This document shows positions 25,459 to 33,570 of a DNA stretch of 64,000 bases, one piece after another (the stretch's first letter is position 1; each line of letters opens with the position of its first letter). Origin of the DNA: Rhodocyclales bacterium GT-UBC (GTDB taxonomy: Bacteria > Pseudomonadota > Gammaproteobacteria > Burkholderiales > Rhodocyclaceae). A program made the translations under genes and the position numbers. Where the stretch lies: assembly GCA_003583745.1 (NCBI GenBank), contig QXPY01000018.1, positions 17,983-81,982 of the forward strand. Reading direction: 5' to 3'. The notes under the pieces were generated by a model. It had not been told where the DNA came from, searched no databases, and worked only from the letters and a program-made list of their open reading frames with translations.

Positions 25459-26103
25459 GTGACGACCATCACCATTGCCCTGTCCAAGGGCCGCATTTTT
25501 GACGAAACCCTGCCGCTGCTGGCTGCTGCCGGGATCGTTCCGACCGAAAACCCGGAAACCTCGCGCAAGCTGATCATCGAGACGAATCGTCCCGAAGTGC
25601 GCGTCGTCATCGTCCGGGCAACCGACGTTCCGACCTACGTGCAGTACGGCGCCGCCGACCTTGGTGTAGCCGGCAAGGATGTGCTGATCGAGCATGGTGG
25701 CGAAGGGCTCTATGCGCCGCTGGACCTGAATATCGCCAAATGCCGGATGATGGTTGCCGTGCCGGAAGGTTTCGATTACGAAAACGCCGTGCGCCAGGGG
25801 GCGCGTCTCAAAGTGGCTTCGAAGTACATCAAGACGGCACGGGAGCACTTTGCCAGCAAGGGCGTTCACGTCGATCTGATCAAGCTTTACGGCTCGATGG
25901 AACTGGCGCCTTTGGCCGGTTTGGCCGATGCGATCGTCGATCTGGTATCGACCGGCGGCACATTGAAGGCCAACAAGTTGCTGGCAGTCGAGCACATCAC
26001 GGATATTTCCAGCCGTCTGGTGGTCAATCAGGCCTCGCTCAAGGTCAAGCGCGAAACCCTGCAACCGATAATTGACGCCTTTGCCCAGGCGGTGGAGAAG
26101 TAA
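25459..26103 (+). CDS. hisG: ATP phosphoribosyltransferase, short form HisG
   Basis: A 214-residue short-form HisG catalysing the first step of histidine synthesis (ATP plus PRPP). The start is GTG. Signatures are TIALSKGRI at the start, VGAADLGVAGKDVL-like GAADLGVAGKD near residue 65, and the PRPP loop VDLVSTGGTLKAN near 170. The short form lacks the regulatory C-terminal domain and in this family works with HisZ, which is not in this window. A TAAAAT element at 25423-25428 could be a -10, with no good -35. Confidence 0.95.
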   Translation: MTTITIALSKGRIFDETLPLLAAAGIVPTENPETSRKLIIETNRPEVRVVIVRATDVPTYVQYGAADLGVAGKDVLIEHGGEGLYAPLDLNIAKCRMMVAVPEGFDYENAVRQGARLKVASKYIKTAREHFASKGVHVDLIKLYGSMELAPLAGLADAIVDLVSTGGTLKANKLLAVEHITDISSRLVVNQASLKVKRETLQPIIDAFAQAVEK

Positions 26104-26108
26104 TCACG

Positions 26109-27410
26109 ATGGTCGCGATCAAACGACTGGCTACGGCCGATGCGGATTTCAAGGCACGGATGGATGCGTTGCTCGCTTTCGAAGCGGCGCAGGACGATGG
26201 GATCGAACGGACGGTGATCGGCATCCTGGCTGACGTCAAGGCACGTGGCGATGCTGCCGTGGTCGAATACTCGAACAAGTTCGATCGCTTGTCGGCAACC
26301 GGCATGGCCGATCTCGAGCTGTCCAAGGTCGAGATGCAGAAGGCGCTCGACAGCCTGCCGACGGAACAGCGCCGGGCGCTTCAGGCGGCTGCCGATCGGG
26401 TGCGGATCTACCACGAAAAACAGCGCCTGGAAGGCTGGTCCTACACCGAGGCGGACGGCACGATGCTCGGCCAAATGATTACGCCGCTGGATCGCGTCGG
26501 CCTGTATGTGCCGGGTGGCAAGGCGGCCTATCCCTCGTCGGTCTTGATGAACGCGATTCCGGCGAAGGTGGCTGGTGTCAAGGAATTGATCATGGTGGTG
26601 CCGACGCCGGGGGGCGAGCACAACGCTCTGGTGCTGGCTGCTGCCTGTCTGGCTGGCGTGGATCGGGTGTTCACCATCGGCGGTGCGCAGGCGGTTGGTG
26701 CGCTGGCTTATGGTACGCAGACCATCCCGCAGGTCGACAAGATCGTTGGCCCGGGCAATGCCTATGTGGCCTGCGCCAAACGCCGGGTTTTCGGTATCGT
26801 CGGCATCGACATGGTCGCCGGTCCGTCCGAGATTCTCGTCGTGTCGGATGGTTCGGGCGATCCGGACTGGGTGGCGATGGACCTGTTCTCGCAGGCCGAG
26901 CATGACGAACTGGCCCAATCCATCCTGATCTGTACCGACGCGGCTTTCATCGAGCGCGTCCAGGCCAGTATCGAGAAGCTTCTAACGACCATGCCGCGGC
27001 GGGAAGTGATCGAAACTTCGCTAACCAATCGTGGCGCCTTCATTCTGGTTCGCGATATGGAAGAGGCTGTCGCCATTGCCAACCGCGTCGCGCCGGAACA
27101 CCTTGAGTTGTCGCTGGCCGATCCCGATCCTTGGGTGCCCAGAATTCACCATGCCGGGGCCATCTTCATCGGTCACTACACTTCGGAATCGCTGGGCGAT
27201 TACTGCGCCGGGCCGAACCATGTCCTGCCGACCTCGGGTAGTGCCCGTTTCTCTTCGCCGCTCGGCGTCTACGATTTCCAGAAGCGGACCAGCTTGATCA
27301 ATGTGTCGAAGGCCGGGGCGCAAACGCTGGGTCGGATCGCCTCGACGCTGGCGCATGGTGAAGGCCTGCCGGCCCACGCCAAGTCGGCTGAATTCCGCCT
27401 GGAGTCCTGA
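26109..27410 (+). CDS. hisD: histidinol dehydrogenase HisD
   Basis: A 433-residue zinc enzyme that oxidises histidinol to histidine in two NAD-dependent steps. Landmarks are YVPGGKAAYPSSVLMNAIPA near residue 132, the zinc/catalytic segment QAEHDELAQSIL near 262, PEHLELS near 331, and SLGDYCAGPNHVLPT near 362. It begins 5 bp after hisG. In relatives hisC normally follows; here the next genes are unrelated. Confidence 0.97.
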   Translation: MVAIKRLATADADFKARMDALLAFEAAQDDGIERTVIGILADVKARGDAAVVEYSNKFDRLSATGMADLELSKVEMQKALDSLPTEQRRALQAAADRVRIYHEKQRLEGWSYTEADGTMLGQMITPLDRVGLYVPGGKAAYPSSVLMNAIPAKVAGVKELIMVVPTPGGEHNALVLAAACLAGVDRVFTIGGAQAVGALAYGTQTIPQVDKIVGPGNAYVACAKRRVFGIVGIDMVAGPSEILVVSDGSGDPDWVAMDLFSQAEHDELAQSILICTDAAFIERVQASIEKLLTTMPRREVIETSLTNRGAFILVRDMEEAVAIANRVAPEHLELSLADPDPWVPRIHHAGAIFIGHYTSESLGDYCAGPNHVLPTSGSARFSSPLGVYDFQKRTSLINVSKAGAQTLGRIASTLAHGEGLPAHAKSAEFRLES

Positions 27411-27412
27411 TC

Positions 27413-27970
27413 TTGGAAACAACGCCGAAGCCGGTCGAGCCGGATTTGATGGCGTTGTTTCTCGGCTTTTCCTCGGTGGGGCTGTCCGGTTTCGGCGGTG
27501 TGCTGCCCTTTGCCCGGCGCATGCTGGTCGAAGAGCGGGGCTGGATGACGGCAGAGGAGTTCAATACACAACTCGGTCTGTGCCAGTTTTTGCCTGGACC
27601 CAACGTCGTCAATCTTTCGGTGGTGGTCGGCAAGCGCTATCAGGGCGTTGCCGGCGCCATCGTCGCGCCACTTGGCATGCTGGCCGGGCCATTCTTGATC
27701 GTTCTCCTGCTGGCCATGCTCTATGACCATTTCGGCAGTTTGCCGCTGGTCCAGGGCATGCTGCGCGGCGTTGCCGCAGCGGGATGCGGCCTGCTTTTTG
27801 CGATGGCCTGGCGGATGGGCAATTCGATCAAGAGCAAACGACTGTTTCTTCCCTTCTCCGCATTTACCGTGCTGGCGATCGCCTGGATGCGTTGGCCGAT
27901 GCCTTATGTGATGGTAGTCGGCCTGGTTTTGTCGGGCGGACTGGCCTACTGGATGCTGGGGCGAAAGTGA
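27413..27970 (+). CDS. chromate transporter family protein, N-terminal half (split ChrA)
   Basis: A 185-residue CHR-domain membrane protein: FSSVGLSGFGGVLPFARR near residue 20 and LCQFLPGPNVVNLSVVVGKR near 57 carry the family's GG and PGPN signatures. This is a short CHR protein that pairs with the next gene rather than one fused two-domain ChrA. The TTG start follows GGAG at 9 bp and lies 2 bp after hisD; the next in-frame ATG (27449) has no ribosome site. Family members export chromate, but the true substrate is unproven. Confidence 0.85.
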   Translation: METTPKPVEPDLMALFLGFSSVGLSGFGGVLPFARRMLVEERGWMTAEEFNTQLGLCQFLPGPNVVNLSVVVGKRYQGVAGAIVAPLGMLAGPFLIVLLLAMLYDHFGSLPLVQGMLRGVAAAGCGLLFAMAWRMGNSIKSKRLFLPFSAFTVLAIAWMRWPMPYVMVVGLVLSGGLAYWMLGRK

Positions 27971-28488
27971 GCCTGGTCATCGATCTATTTCTTGAGTTTG
28001 TTTTGCTTTCGCTGGTTGCCTTCGGTGGGGCCACTGCGCTGCTGCCTGAAATGCATCGGGTTGTCGTCGAGCAGTATCACTGGTTGGACGATCAGACCTT
28101 TACTCATCTCTATGCTATTGCGCAGGCGGCGCCGGGGCCGAATGTCCTCGTGGTTGCCTTGATCGGCTGGGAGGTGGGCGGTCTGCCGGGGGCTCTGGCG
28201 ACGACCTTGGCCATGTGCTTGCCGATGAGTATTCTCATCTATCTGCTGATTGATCGCTGGGAGGGCTTTTCCGGTCAGCGCTGGCAAAAGGCGATCAGCC
28301 TCGGTGTTGCCCCTCTGGCTGTCGGTTTGATTTTTTCCGGTGCCACTTTGATCTCGTTGGCGGCCAGCTTTGGCTTGGTGGCTTGGGGTGTCGTCCTGGC
28401 GGTGATGGTGATCAATTTGCGTTCCGGACTTCATCCCCTTTGGTTGATCGCAGCGGGGGCCTTGCTCGGTCTGGGCGGCTGGCTCTGA
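27967..28488 (+). CDS. chromate transporter family protein, C-terminal half (split ChrA)
   Basis: A 173-residue CHR-domain membrane protein with FVLLSLVAFGGATALLPEMH near residue 10 and IAQAAPGPNVLVVALIGW near 49. The start is GTG, overlapping the partner's stop as GTGA; the open frame further upstream is only a shadow. Together the two genes encode a heterodimeric short-chain ChrA-type transporter. They sit between hisD and the PEP-CTERM genes. Confidence 0.85.
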   Translation: MSLVIDLFLEFVLLSLVAFGGATALLPEMHRVVVEQYHWLDDQTFTHLYAIAQAAPGPNVLVVALIGWEVGGLPGALATTLAMCLPMSILIYLLIDRWEGFSGQRWQKAISLGVAPLAVGLIFSGATLISLAASFGLVAWGVVLAVMVINLRSGLHPLWLIAAGALLGLGGWL

Positions 28489-28501
28489 AGTGGACATCGG
28501 G

Positions 28502-28523
28502 TCGGAACGGGATCGTATTCCGA
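28502..28523. repeat. TCGGAA-N10-TTCCGA inverted repeat upstream of prsT
   Basis: Inverted half-sites TCGGAA (28502-28507) and TTCCGA (28518-28523) lie about 90 bp before the prsT start. The same half-sites, spaced by 14 bp, occur before the PEP-CTERM gene. A shared activator site is the simplest reading. I could not find a GG-N10-GC sigma-54 core between this repeat and prsT. Confidence 0.5.
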
Positions 28524-28612
28524 ACCAATATTCGGGTAACGTTAGTTTTCTCACACGACTTTAATTGAATAGCATCTAGACTTTTGCAAGTCATGCTTAT
28601 TAGGCGTTGAAA

Positions 28613-31411
28613 ATGTACGCATCCCTCCAGACTGTCGTTGCGCTTGTCTTACTGATGGCGCTTTCAGGGGCAACGTGGGCTAATAATCCCAAAGCTGCGC
28701 GTTATTACGAAGATGCCCTGAAACGCTTCGAAGTGAAGGACATGCCAGGGGCGGTCATTCAACTCAAGAATGCCATCCAGCAAGATCGGACCATGTTGGC
28801 TGCCCAGGTTTTGCTGGGTAAGGCTTTGTTGGTCGAAGGCGATCCAATTGGTGCCGAGGTTGCTTTCGATGAAGCCCTGAATCAAGGTGTCGATCGCGGG
28901 GAGGTGATCCTTTTTCTTGGTCAGGCTTATCTGATGCAAGGGAAGTTCGATACCCTCGTTTCCAAGCTGAGTACGACCGGTCTTTCCGGCGGTTTGCGGC
29001 GCGATGTGCTATTGCTACGGGCGAAAGCCTATGCCGAGCAAGGCAGTCTTGTGCAGGCTGAGGGAGCCTTGGACGAGGCGAAAAGTATCGATCCTCGCTC
29101 GGCGATTGTGCGCGCAGCCCAGGGGGGCTTGATGTTGCGTCAAGGGCGTTTGGCTGACGCGGCCCGATTTTCGGAAGAGGCTTGGGGATTGGGGCCGGAT
29201 GAGGTCTCCGTCATCGAATTGAAGGCCTCGATTCTGCATTTGAAGGGGGACGCGAAGGGGGCGCTAGCTGCCTATGATCGACTCGTTGCTTTGTATCCCC
29301 GCAACCTGGATGCGCGGGTTGCTCGTGTTGGCTTGTTGCTCGACTTGGGGCGGCAGGCCGATGCGGCAACCGAGGTCGATGAAATCCTGCGTATCTCCCC
29401 GAATGAGCCTCGTGGAAACTACTTGCAGGCAGTATTGAGCTCACGGAAGGGCGATGAGGTCAAGGCAAGGGCGTCGCTCAAAAAAGTGGCCGATTTGTTG
29501 GGTCCCGTGCCGGCCTCCGTTCTGGCTGCCAATAAACAGATGATGCTGTTATTGCCTCTGGCACACCACGGGCTAGGTAACCTTGAGAAGTCTGAAGTCT
29601 ATCTGGTCAACTATTTGCGCCGTTATCCGGGGGAGATCGGGGCCGCCAAATTGTTGGCGAGTATTTATTTGCAGCGCGGACAAAGCGCCAAAGTCATGAG
29701 CTTGCTTGAGCCATACAAGGCGCGCTATGCCTCGGATCCTCGTCTGCTTTCCCTGCTGGCGGCGGCCTATATGACCGAGCGACGTTATGCGCAGGCAAGT
29801 GCTTTGCTCGAAGAGTCGTTGAAACTTTCTGGTGATATGCCCGATATTCGTGCCGACCTGGGGTTGAGTTTGCTCGGCGATGGGCGTTCCGATGCGGGTA
29901 TGGAGCAGTTGCAGCAGGCGTTTGCAAAGGACCCGACGCAAACCCGTGCCGGGATTGCGTTGGCTACATTGTTGCTGCGCAAAGGGCAGGCCGATAAGGC
30001 AAAGGGGGTCGCGGAGTCTCTGGCCAAGGCGCGTCCGGATGATGTCGTGGTCCTCAATCTGCTCGGTGGTATCAAGGGGGCATCGGGTGATCTGGTCGGT
30101 GCAGAGCAGGCCTATCAGCGCGTGCTTCAGCTCGAGCCCGGCCATCGGGCAGCAATGTTGAATATGGTTCGTACCGAAATCAGCTTGGGTAAGAGTGCTT
30201 CGGCGCGGAGTCGTTTGACTTCTATGCTGCAGGCCGCCCCGAACAATACCGATCCAATGATTGAGTTGGCTGAACTGGAAATGAGTCTTGGCAATGAAGT
30301 CGAGGCAATCAGGTGGCTCGAGAAGGCTCGCTCTTATCCGTCCGGCGCGGTTCGGGCCGGGTTACAACTCATTGATATCTTTCTCAAACAGCGGAGTTTC
30401 GATAAAGCCTTGGCTGTTGCCAAGGATGTGCAGCTTAAGGATGGGGGGAGTCTCGGCTCCCTGGGCGCCTTGGCGCGAGTTCAATTAGCGATGGGAGCCA
30501 AGCAGGAGGCGCGCAAGACGCTCGGCGATATGGCTCGATTGGCCAACTTTGATCCCGATGCACAGGTGTCGATTGCGGGCTTGCAACGCGCCGCCGGGAA
30601 TGACCAGGGCGCTCGATACAGCTTGGAAAAAGCGCTAAACGGGGCCCCCGGGAATGTTCCCGCGCAGGTCATGCTGATCGAAATCGAAATTGCCCAGCGG
30701 GAGTTCGAGAAAGCTGAATCGAAAATCAAGGCTTTGTCACAACAGTCTGGAAACTCGGTTGTTGCTGCACGGTTAACGGGTGATCTGCAATTGGCGCGTG
30801 GGCAGTATGTGGCGGCGGCTTCAACGTACCGTGCTCTGCTTGGCAAGAAGGGCGCAGACGGGGTTGTGCTCCAGTATTTTCGTGCCAGCGAGTTGGCCGG
30901 AGGCCGTCAGCAGGGGATTCGGGGATTGGAGGAGTGGGTCAAGTCCCATCCGAACGATTTGCTTGTCGCGCGTGTTCTTGGTGATGCTTATCTCGGCGGA
31001 GGGGACTTGGCGGGAGCGCGTCGAGTCTACGAGAGGCTATTGAAGGTTAAATCCGACGATGCACATCTCCTGAACAATCAAGCACAGGTGTTGTTGCGCC
31101 AGGGGGATAAGGCAGCTCTGGGTTTTGCCGAAAAGGCTTATCAACTGTCGGGGCGTGATCCGGCGGTCATTGATACCTTGGGGACGGTGTTGGTATCTCA
31201 AGGGCAGTATGAGCGTGGATTGGGTTTGCTCCGCGATGCTAGATTGCGCGATCCGGAAAATCGCGAAATTCGATATCACCTTGCAGTCGCCTTGATGAAG
31301 AGTGGCCGGCTTGCGGAGGCCAAGGAAGAATTGGCTCATGCATTAAAGGGGGGCGCCAACTTTGAGGGGGTGGCGGAGGCAAAGAAGTTGTTTGCTGAAT
31401 TGGGCCGGTAA
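28613..31411 (+). CDS. prsT: PrsT-like PEP-CTERM system TPR protein
   Basis: A 932-residue exported protein built almost wholly of tetratricopeptide repeats, starting after a signal peptide that ends near GATWA. Repeats such as AARYYEDALKRFEVKDMPGA and GDLVGAEQAYQRVLQLEPGH recur through to the C-terminus. Length, repeat architecture and the adjacent PEP-CTERM gene match PrsT, the large TPR protein of exosortase systems. PrsT proteins are annotated as lipoproteins, but no lipobox Cys is present here. The ATG is preferred over a TTG six bases upstream; the ribosome site is weak. Its function in the family is not established. Confidence 0.85.
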   Translation: MYASLQTVVALVLLMALSGATWANNPKAARYYEDALKRFEVKDMPGAVIQLKNAIQQDRTMLAAQVLLGKALLVEGDPIGAEVAFDEALNQGVDRGEVILFLGQAYLMQGKFDTLVSKLSTTGLSGGLRRDVLLLRAKAYAEQGSLVQAEGALDEAKSIDPRSAIVRAAQGGLMLRQGRLADAARFSEEAWGLGPDEVSVIELKASILHLKGDAKGALAAYDRLVALYPRNLDARVARVGLLLDLGRQADAATEVDEILRISPNEPRGNYLQAVLSSRKGDEVKARASLKKVADLLGPVPASVLAANKQMMLLLPLAHHGLGNLEKSEVYLVNYLRRYPGEIGAAKLLASIYLQRGQSAKVMSLLEPYKARYASDPRLLSLLAAAYMTERRYAQASALLEESLKLSGDMPDIRADLGLSLLGDGRSDAGMEQLQQAFAKDPTQTRAGIALATLLLRKGQADKAKGVAESLAKARPDDVVVLNLLGGIKGASGDLVGAEQAYQRVLQLEPGHRAAMLNMVRTEISLGKSASARSRLTSMLQAAPNNTDPMIELAELEMSLGNEVEAIRWLEKARSYPSGAVRAGLQLIDIFLKQRSFDKALAVAKDVQLKDGGSLGSLGALARVQLAMGAKQEARKTLGDMARLANFDPDAQVSIAGLQRAAGNDQGARYSLEKALNGAPGNVPAQVMLIEIEIAQREFEKAESKIKALSQQSGNSVVAARLTGDLQLARGQYVAAASTYRALLGKKGADGVVLQYFRASELAGGRQQGIRGLEEWVKSHPNDLLVARVLGDAYLGGGDLAGARRVYERLLKVKSDDAHLLNNQAQVLLRQGDKAALGFAEKAYQLSGRDPAVIDTLGTVLVSQGQYERGLGLLRDARLRDPENREIRYHLAVALMKSGRLAEAKEELAHALKGGANFEGVAEAKKLFAELGR

Positions 31412-31424
31412 CTCGGCCAATGTG

Positions 31425-31450
31425 TCGGAATATTTTGCATTGATTTCCGA
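31425..31450. repeat. TCGGAA-N14-TTCCGA inverted repeat, candidate enhancer site
   Basis: Half-sites at 31425-31430 and 31445-31450, centred about 65 bp before the -24 element of the PEP-CTERM gene. That distance suits an NtrC-family activator. The same half-sites occur upstream of prsT. Confidence 0.55.
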
Positions 31451-31469
31451 TTGTTGATGGCTTGTTTTT

Positions 31470-31482
31470 TAAGTTGTTGATT
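31470..31482 (-). promoter_or_regulatory. IHF-binding consensus match
   Basis: Read on the minus strand the 13 bases match WATCAANNNNTTR at every defined position (AATCAACAACTTA). It lies in an AT-rich stretch between the inverted repeat and the sigma-54 core, where IHF normally bends DNA at RpoN promoters. Confidence 0.6.
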
Positions 31483-31500
31483 TTAATTTGTAAATTATTC

Positions 31501-31516
31501 TGGTATGGCGTTTGCT
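31501..31516 (+). promoter_or_regulatory. sigma-54 (-24/-12) promoter of the PEP-CTERM gene
   Basis: TGGTATGGCGTTTGCT has GG at 31502-31503 and GC at 31514-31515 with exactly 10 bp between them and a good TTGC -12 element. It would start transcription near 31527, about 30 bp before the coding region. Confidence 0.75.
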
Positions 31517-31556
31517 TTATCAAGTCAAATAATTGCCATTGATTGCGGGGTTAATG

Positions 31557-32369
31557 ATGAAATCCATTCTTTCTACTTCAGCTGCAGCACTTGGGCTTGC
31601 CATGTTCACCTGGGCCGGTGCAAGTATGGCCACGACGACAACCGTGCTGGATAACGTATCGAATGGTGCGCTGACCGTAACCGGCTATACCGATACGGGG
31701 TCTGGCGGTTCATTGGTGGCCCTGGGTGAAAATGTCAGCAATGGTTGTTCGGACAGTAATACGGCGTCCAATTGCGTGCCGCAACTGAAATGGTATTCGG
31801 GAGGCTATGGTATTTCGAGCAATGCTACCGATACTGGCGCGCCTGCTCATGCGACTGACAATGTTGGTAACAAAGAATCACTGTTGATCAATTTTGGTAC
31901 CAATACCAAGCTTGAGGCTGTCAATATTGGTTACAGGTCGGGGGATTCGGATATCACGGTGCTTGCTTGGGCTGGATCGGGGGCGCCAATTGCCTCGACG
32001 ACGACCTATGGTGGTTCTGTTAACGGTTTGATTGCCAGAGGATGGGTTTTGGTTGGCAACTACGCAGATGTGGTGGCCAATGCGGCTCAGGCGGTAAACG
32101 CGGCCGGTGTCTCGTCCAGTTACTGGTTGGTCATGGCTTACAACAGCGTATTTGGCACGGTTAATTCAGGCAACAAAGGGACGGGAGTCGATCTTGATGG
32201 TGGCGATGATTATGTGAAGTTCTATTCGGTTGCCTATTCGACCACTTCGCCGAGCACTGGTCGTGTCTCCGAGCCCGCCACCATCTTGATGTTCGGAACT
32301 GCTGTGTTCGGACTGATTGGTTGGCGTTCCCGTAAGCAAGGCAAGCGGCCAGGTAACTTCGCAGTCTAG
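31557..32369 (+). CDS. PEP-CTERM (SEP variant) exosortase-dependent surface protein
   Basis: A 270-residue secreted protein: signal peptide (KSILSTSAAALGLAMFTWAGASMA), an extracellular Gly/Ser/Asn-rich domain, and a C-terminal sorting signal made of SEPATILMFG, a hydrophobic helix and a basic tail (WRSRKQGKR). The usual Pro-Glu-Pro is Ser-Glu-Pro here. The segments APAHATDNVGN, GYRSGDSDITVLAW and SSYWLVMAYNSVFG resemble the XDP1-like family of exosortase-dependent surface proteins. Sorting would need an exosortase encoded elsewhere. Two adjacent ATGs exist; the second is better spaced from GGGG. Transcription is probably sigma-54 dependent. Confidence 0.85.
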   Translation: MKSILSTSAAALGLAMFTWAGASMATTTTVLDNVSNGALTVTGYTDTGSGGSLVALGENVSNGCSDSNTASNCVPQLKWYSGGYGISSNATDTGAPAHATDNVGNKESLLINFGTNTKLEAVNIGYRSGDSDITVLAWAGSGAPIASTTTYGGSVNGLIARGWVLVGNYADVVANAAQAVNAAGVSSSYWLVMAYNSVFGTVNSGNKGTGVDLDGGDDYVKFYSVAYSTTSPSTGRVSEPATILMFGTAVFGLIGWRSRKQGKRPGNFAV

Positions 32370-32388
32370 TAGCTTGGCCTTGCTAGTC

Positions 32389-32416
32389 GACAAACCCGCC
32401 TTTTGGCGGGTTTGTC
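32389..32416. terminator. bidirectional hairpin between the PEP-CTERM gene and hisC
   Basis: A perfect 12-bp stem (GACAAACCCGCC, 32389-32400, with 32405-32416) around a TTTT loop between two converging genes. It lacks a long T-run after the stem on either side, so termination efficiency is uncertain. Confidence 0.75.
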
Positions 32417-32420
32417 GCTT

Positions 32421-33491
32421 CTAATGCAGGATGTCTCTGAGTGCTTCGACAAGTGCGGTGCATTCTGCGTCGGTACCAACGGTGATTCGCAGGAACTGAT
32501 CAATCCGTGGTGATTTGAAGTGCCGCACGATAATGTTGCGTTCGCGCAACTTGTTGGCCAGGGTTGATGCTTCGCTTTGGGGGTGTTGCACAAAGATAAA
32601 GTTGGCTGCTGAAGGCAAGACCTTGAAGCCGAGCGTGCGCAAGTTCTCGGTCAGTTGTGTCCGGCTCGCGATAACGGCTTGGCGGGTCGTTTCAAAGTGT
32701 GCTTCGTCTTCTATTGCCGCAATGGCTCCGACTATCGCCAGGCGGTCCAGAGGATAAGAATTGAAGCTGTTCTTGACGCGTTCCAGGGCTTCGATCAAGT
32801 CTGGGTGGCCGACCGCGAACCCGACTCGCAAGCCGGCCAAAGAGCGCGACTTCGAAAGTGTGTGGACGACCAGCAGGTTATCGTAGCGATTTACCAGGCC
32901 GATTGCTGTTTCCCCGCCGAAATCTACGTAGGCCTCGTCCACAACAACGACGGAGTCCGGATTGCCTTGCAGGATTTGTTCGATGGCGGCGAGTGGCAGC
33001 AGGCGACCGGTCGGCGCATTCGGGTTGGGGAAAATGATGCCGCCATTGGGACGGTCGCAATAATCCTTCGGCTTGATCGTGAAGTCGTCGTCAAGTGGAA
33101 TGGTTTGGTGGGCTACGTTGTAGAGGCCGCAGTAAACCGGGTAGAAGCTATAGGTGATATCCGGGAAAAGGATCGGGGCGTCGTGCTTGAGCAGTGCCAT
33201 GAAAACATGGGCCAGCACTTCGTCCGAGCCGTTGCCGACGAAAACCTGCTGGGCAGTGATGTCATGCAGCTTGGCGATGGTGTTCTTGAGCAGGTCGGCG
33301 TTGGGGTCGGGGTAGAGGCGCAGTTGAGCCGCGTCGTTTCCGAGTTCGGCCTGGATGGCTGTCAAGACCCGTGGTGAAGGCGGGTAGGGGTTCTCGTTGG
33401 TGTTGAGCTTGATCAGATTGGTGATCTTGGGCTGTTCGCCCGGCACGTAGGGGGTAAGGTCACGGACGACCTGGCTCCAGAAGCGACTCAT
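32421..33491 (-). CDS. hisC: histidinol-phosphate aminotransferase HisC
   Basis: A 356-residue class I/II PLP aminotransferase converting imidazole-acetol phosphate to histidinol phosphate. Landmarks: LNTNENPYPPSP near residue 28, VFVGNGSDEVLAHVF near 82, VVVDEAYVDF near 175, and the PLP Lys in HTLSKSRSLAGLRVGFA near 212. It is encoded opposite to all other his genes here and diverges from hisB with 79 bp between starts. In relatives hisC usually lies in line between hisD and hisB, so an inversion is likely. Confidence 0.95.
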   Translation of the reverse strand: MSRFWSQVVRDLTPYVPGEQPKITNLIKLNTNENPYPPSPRVLTAIQAELGNDAAQLRLYPDPNADLLKNTIAKLHDITAQQVFVGNGSDEVLAHVFMALLKHDAPILFPDITYSFYPVYCGLYNVAHQTIPLDDDFTIKPKDYCDRPNGGIIFPNPNAPTGRLLPLAAIEQILQGNPDSVVVVDEAYVDFGGETAIGLVNRYDNLLVVHTLSKSRSLAGLRVGFAVGHPDLIEALERVKNSFNSYPLDRLAIVGAIAAIEDEAHFETTRQAVIASRTQLTENLRTLGFKVLPSAANFIFVQHPQSEASTLANKLRERNIIVRHFKSPRIDQFLRITVGTDAECTALVEALRDILH

Positions 33492-33570
33492 GAGTATTCA
33501 CGGAAGGCGTAAAAGTAGGCTGAAATGGTATCATGGCCCTCCGATCAAAAGCCTTTTGCAGCCTTCACCC

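Noticed and set aside
26028..26918. 296-residue minus-strand frame over hisD
   Set aside because: Antisense shadow; hisD is intact and has full conservation.
28534..28605. Sigma-54 core before prsT
   Set aside because: Every GC in the stretch was tested against a GG 12 bp upstream and none matched GG-N10-GC.
31402..31418. GGCCG/CGGCC hairpin over the prsT stop as a terminator
   Set aside because: Only a 5-bp stem without a T-run, partly within the coding sequence.
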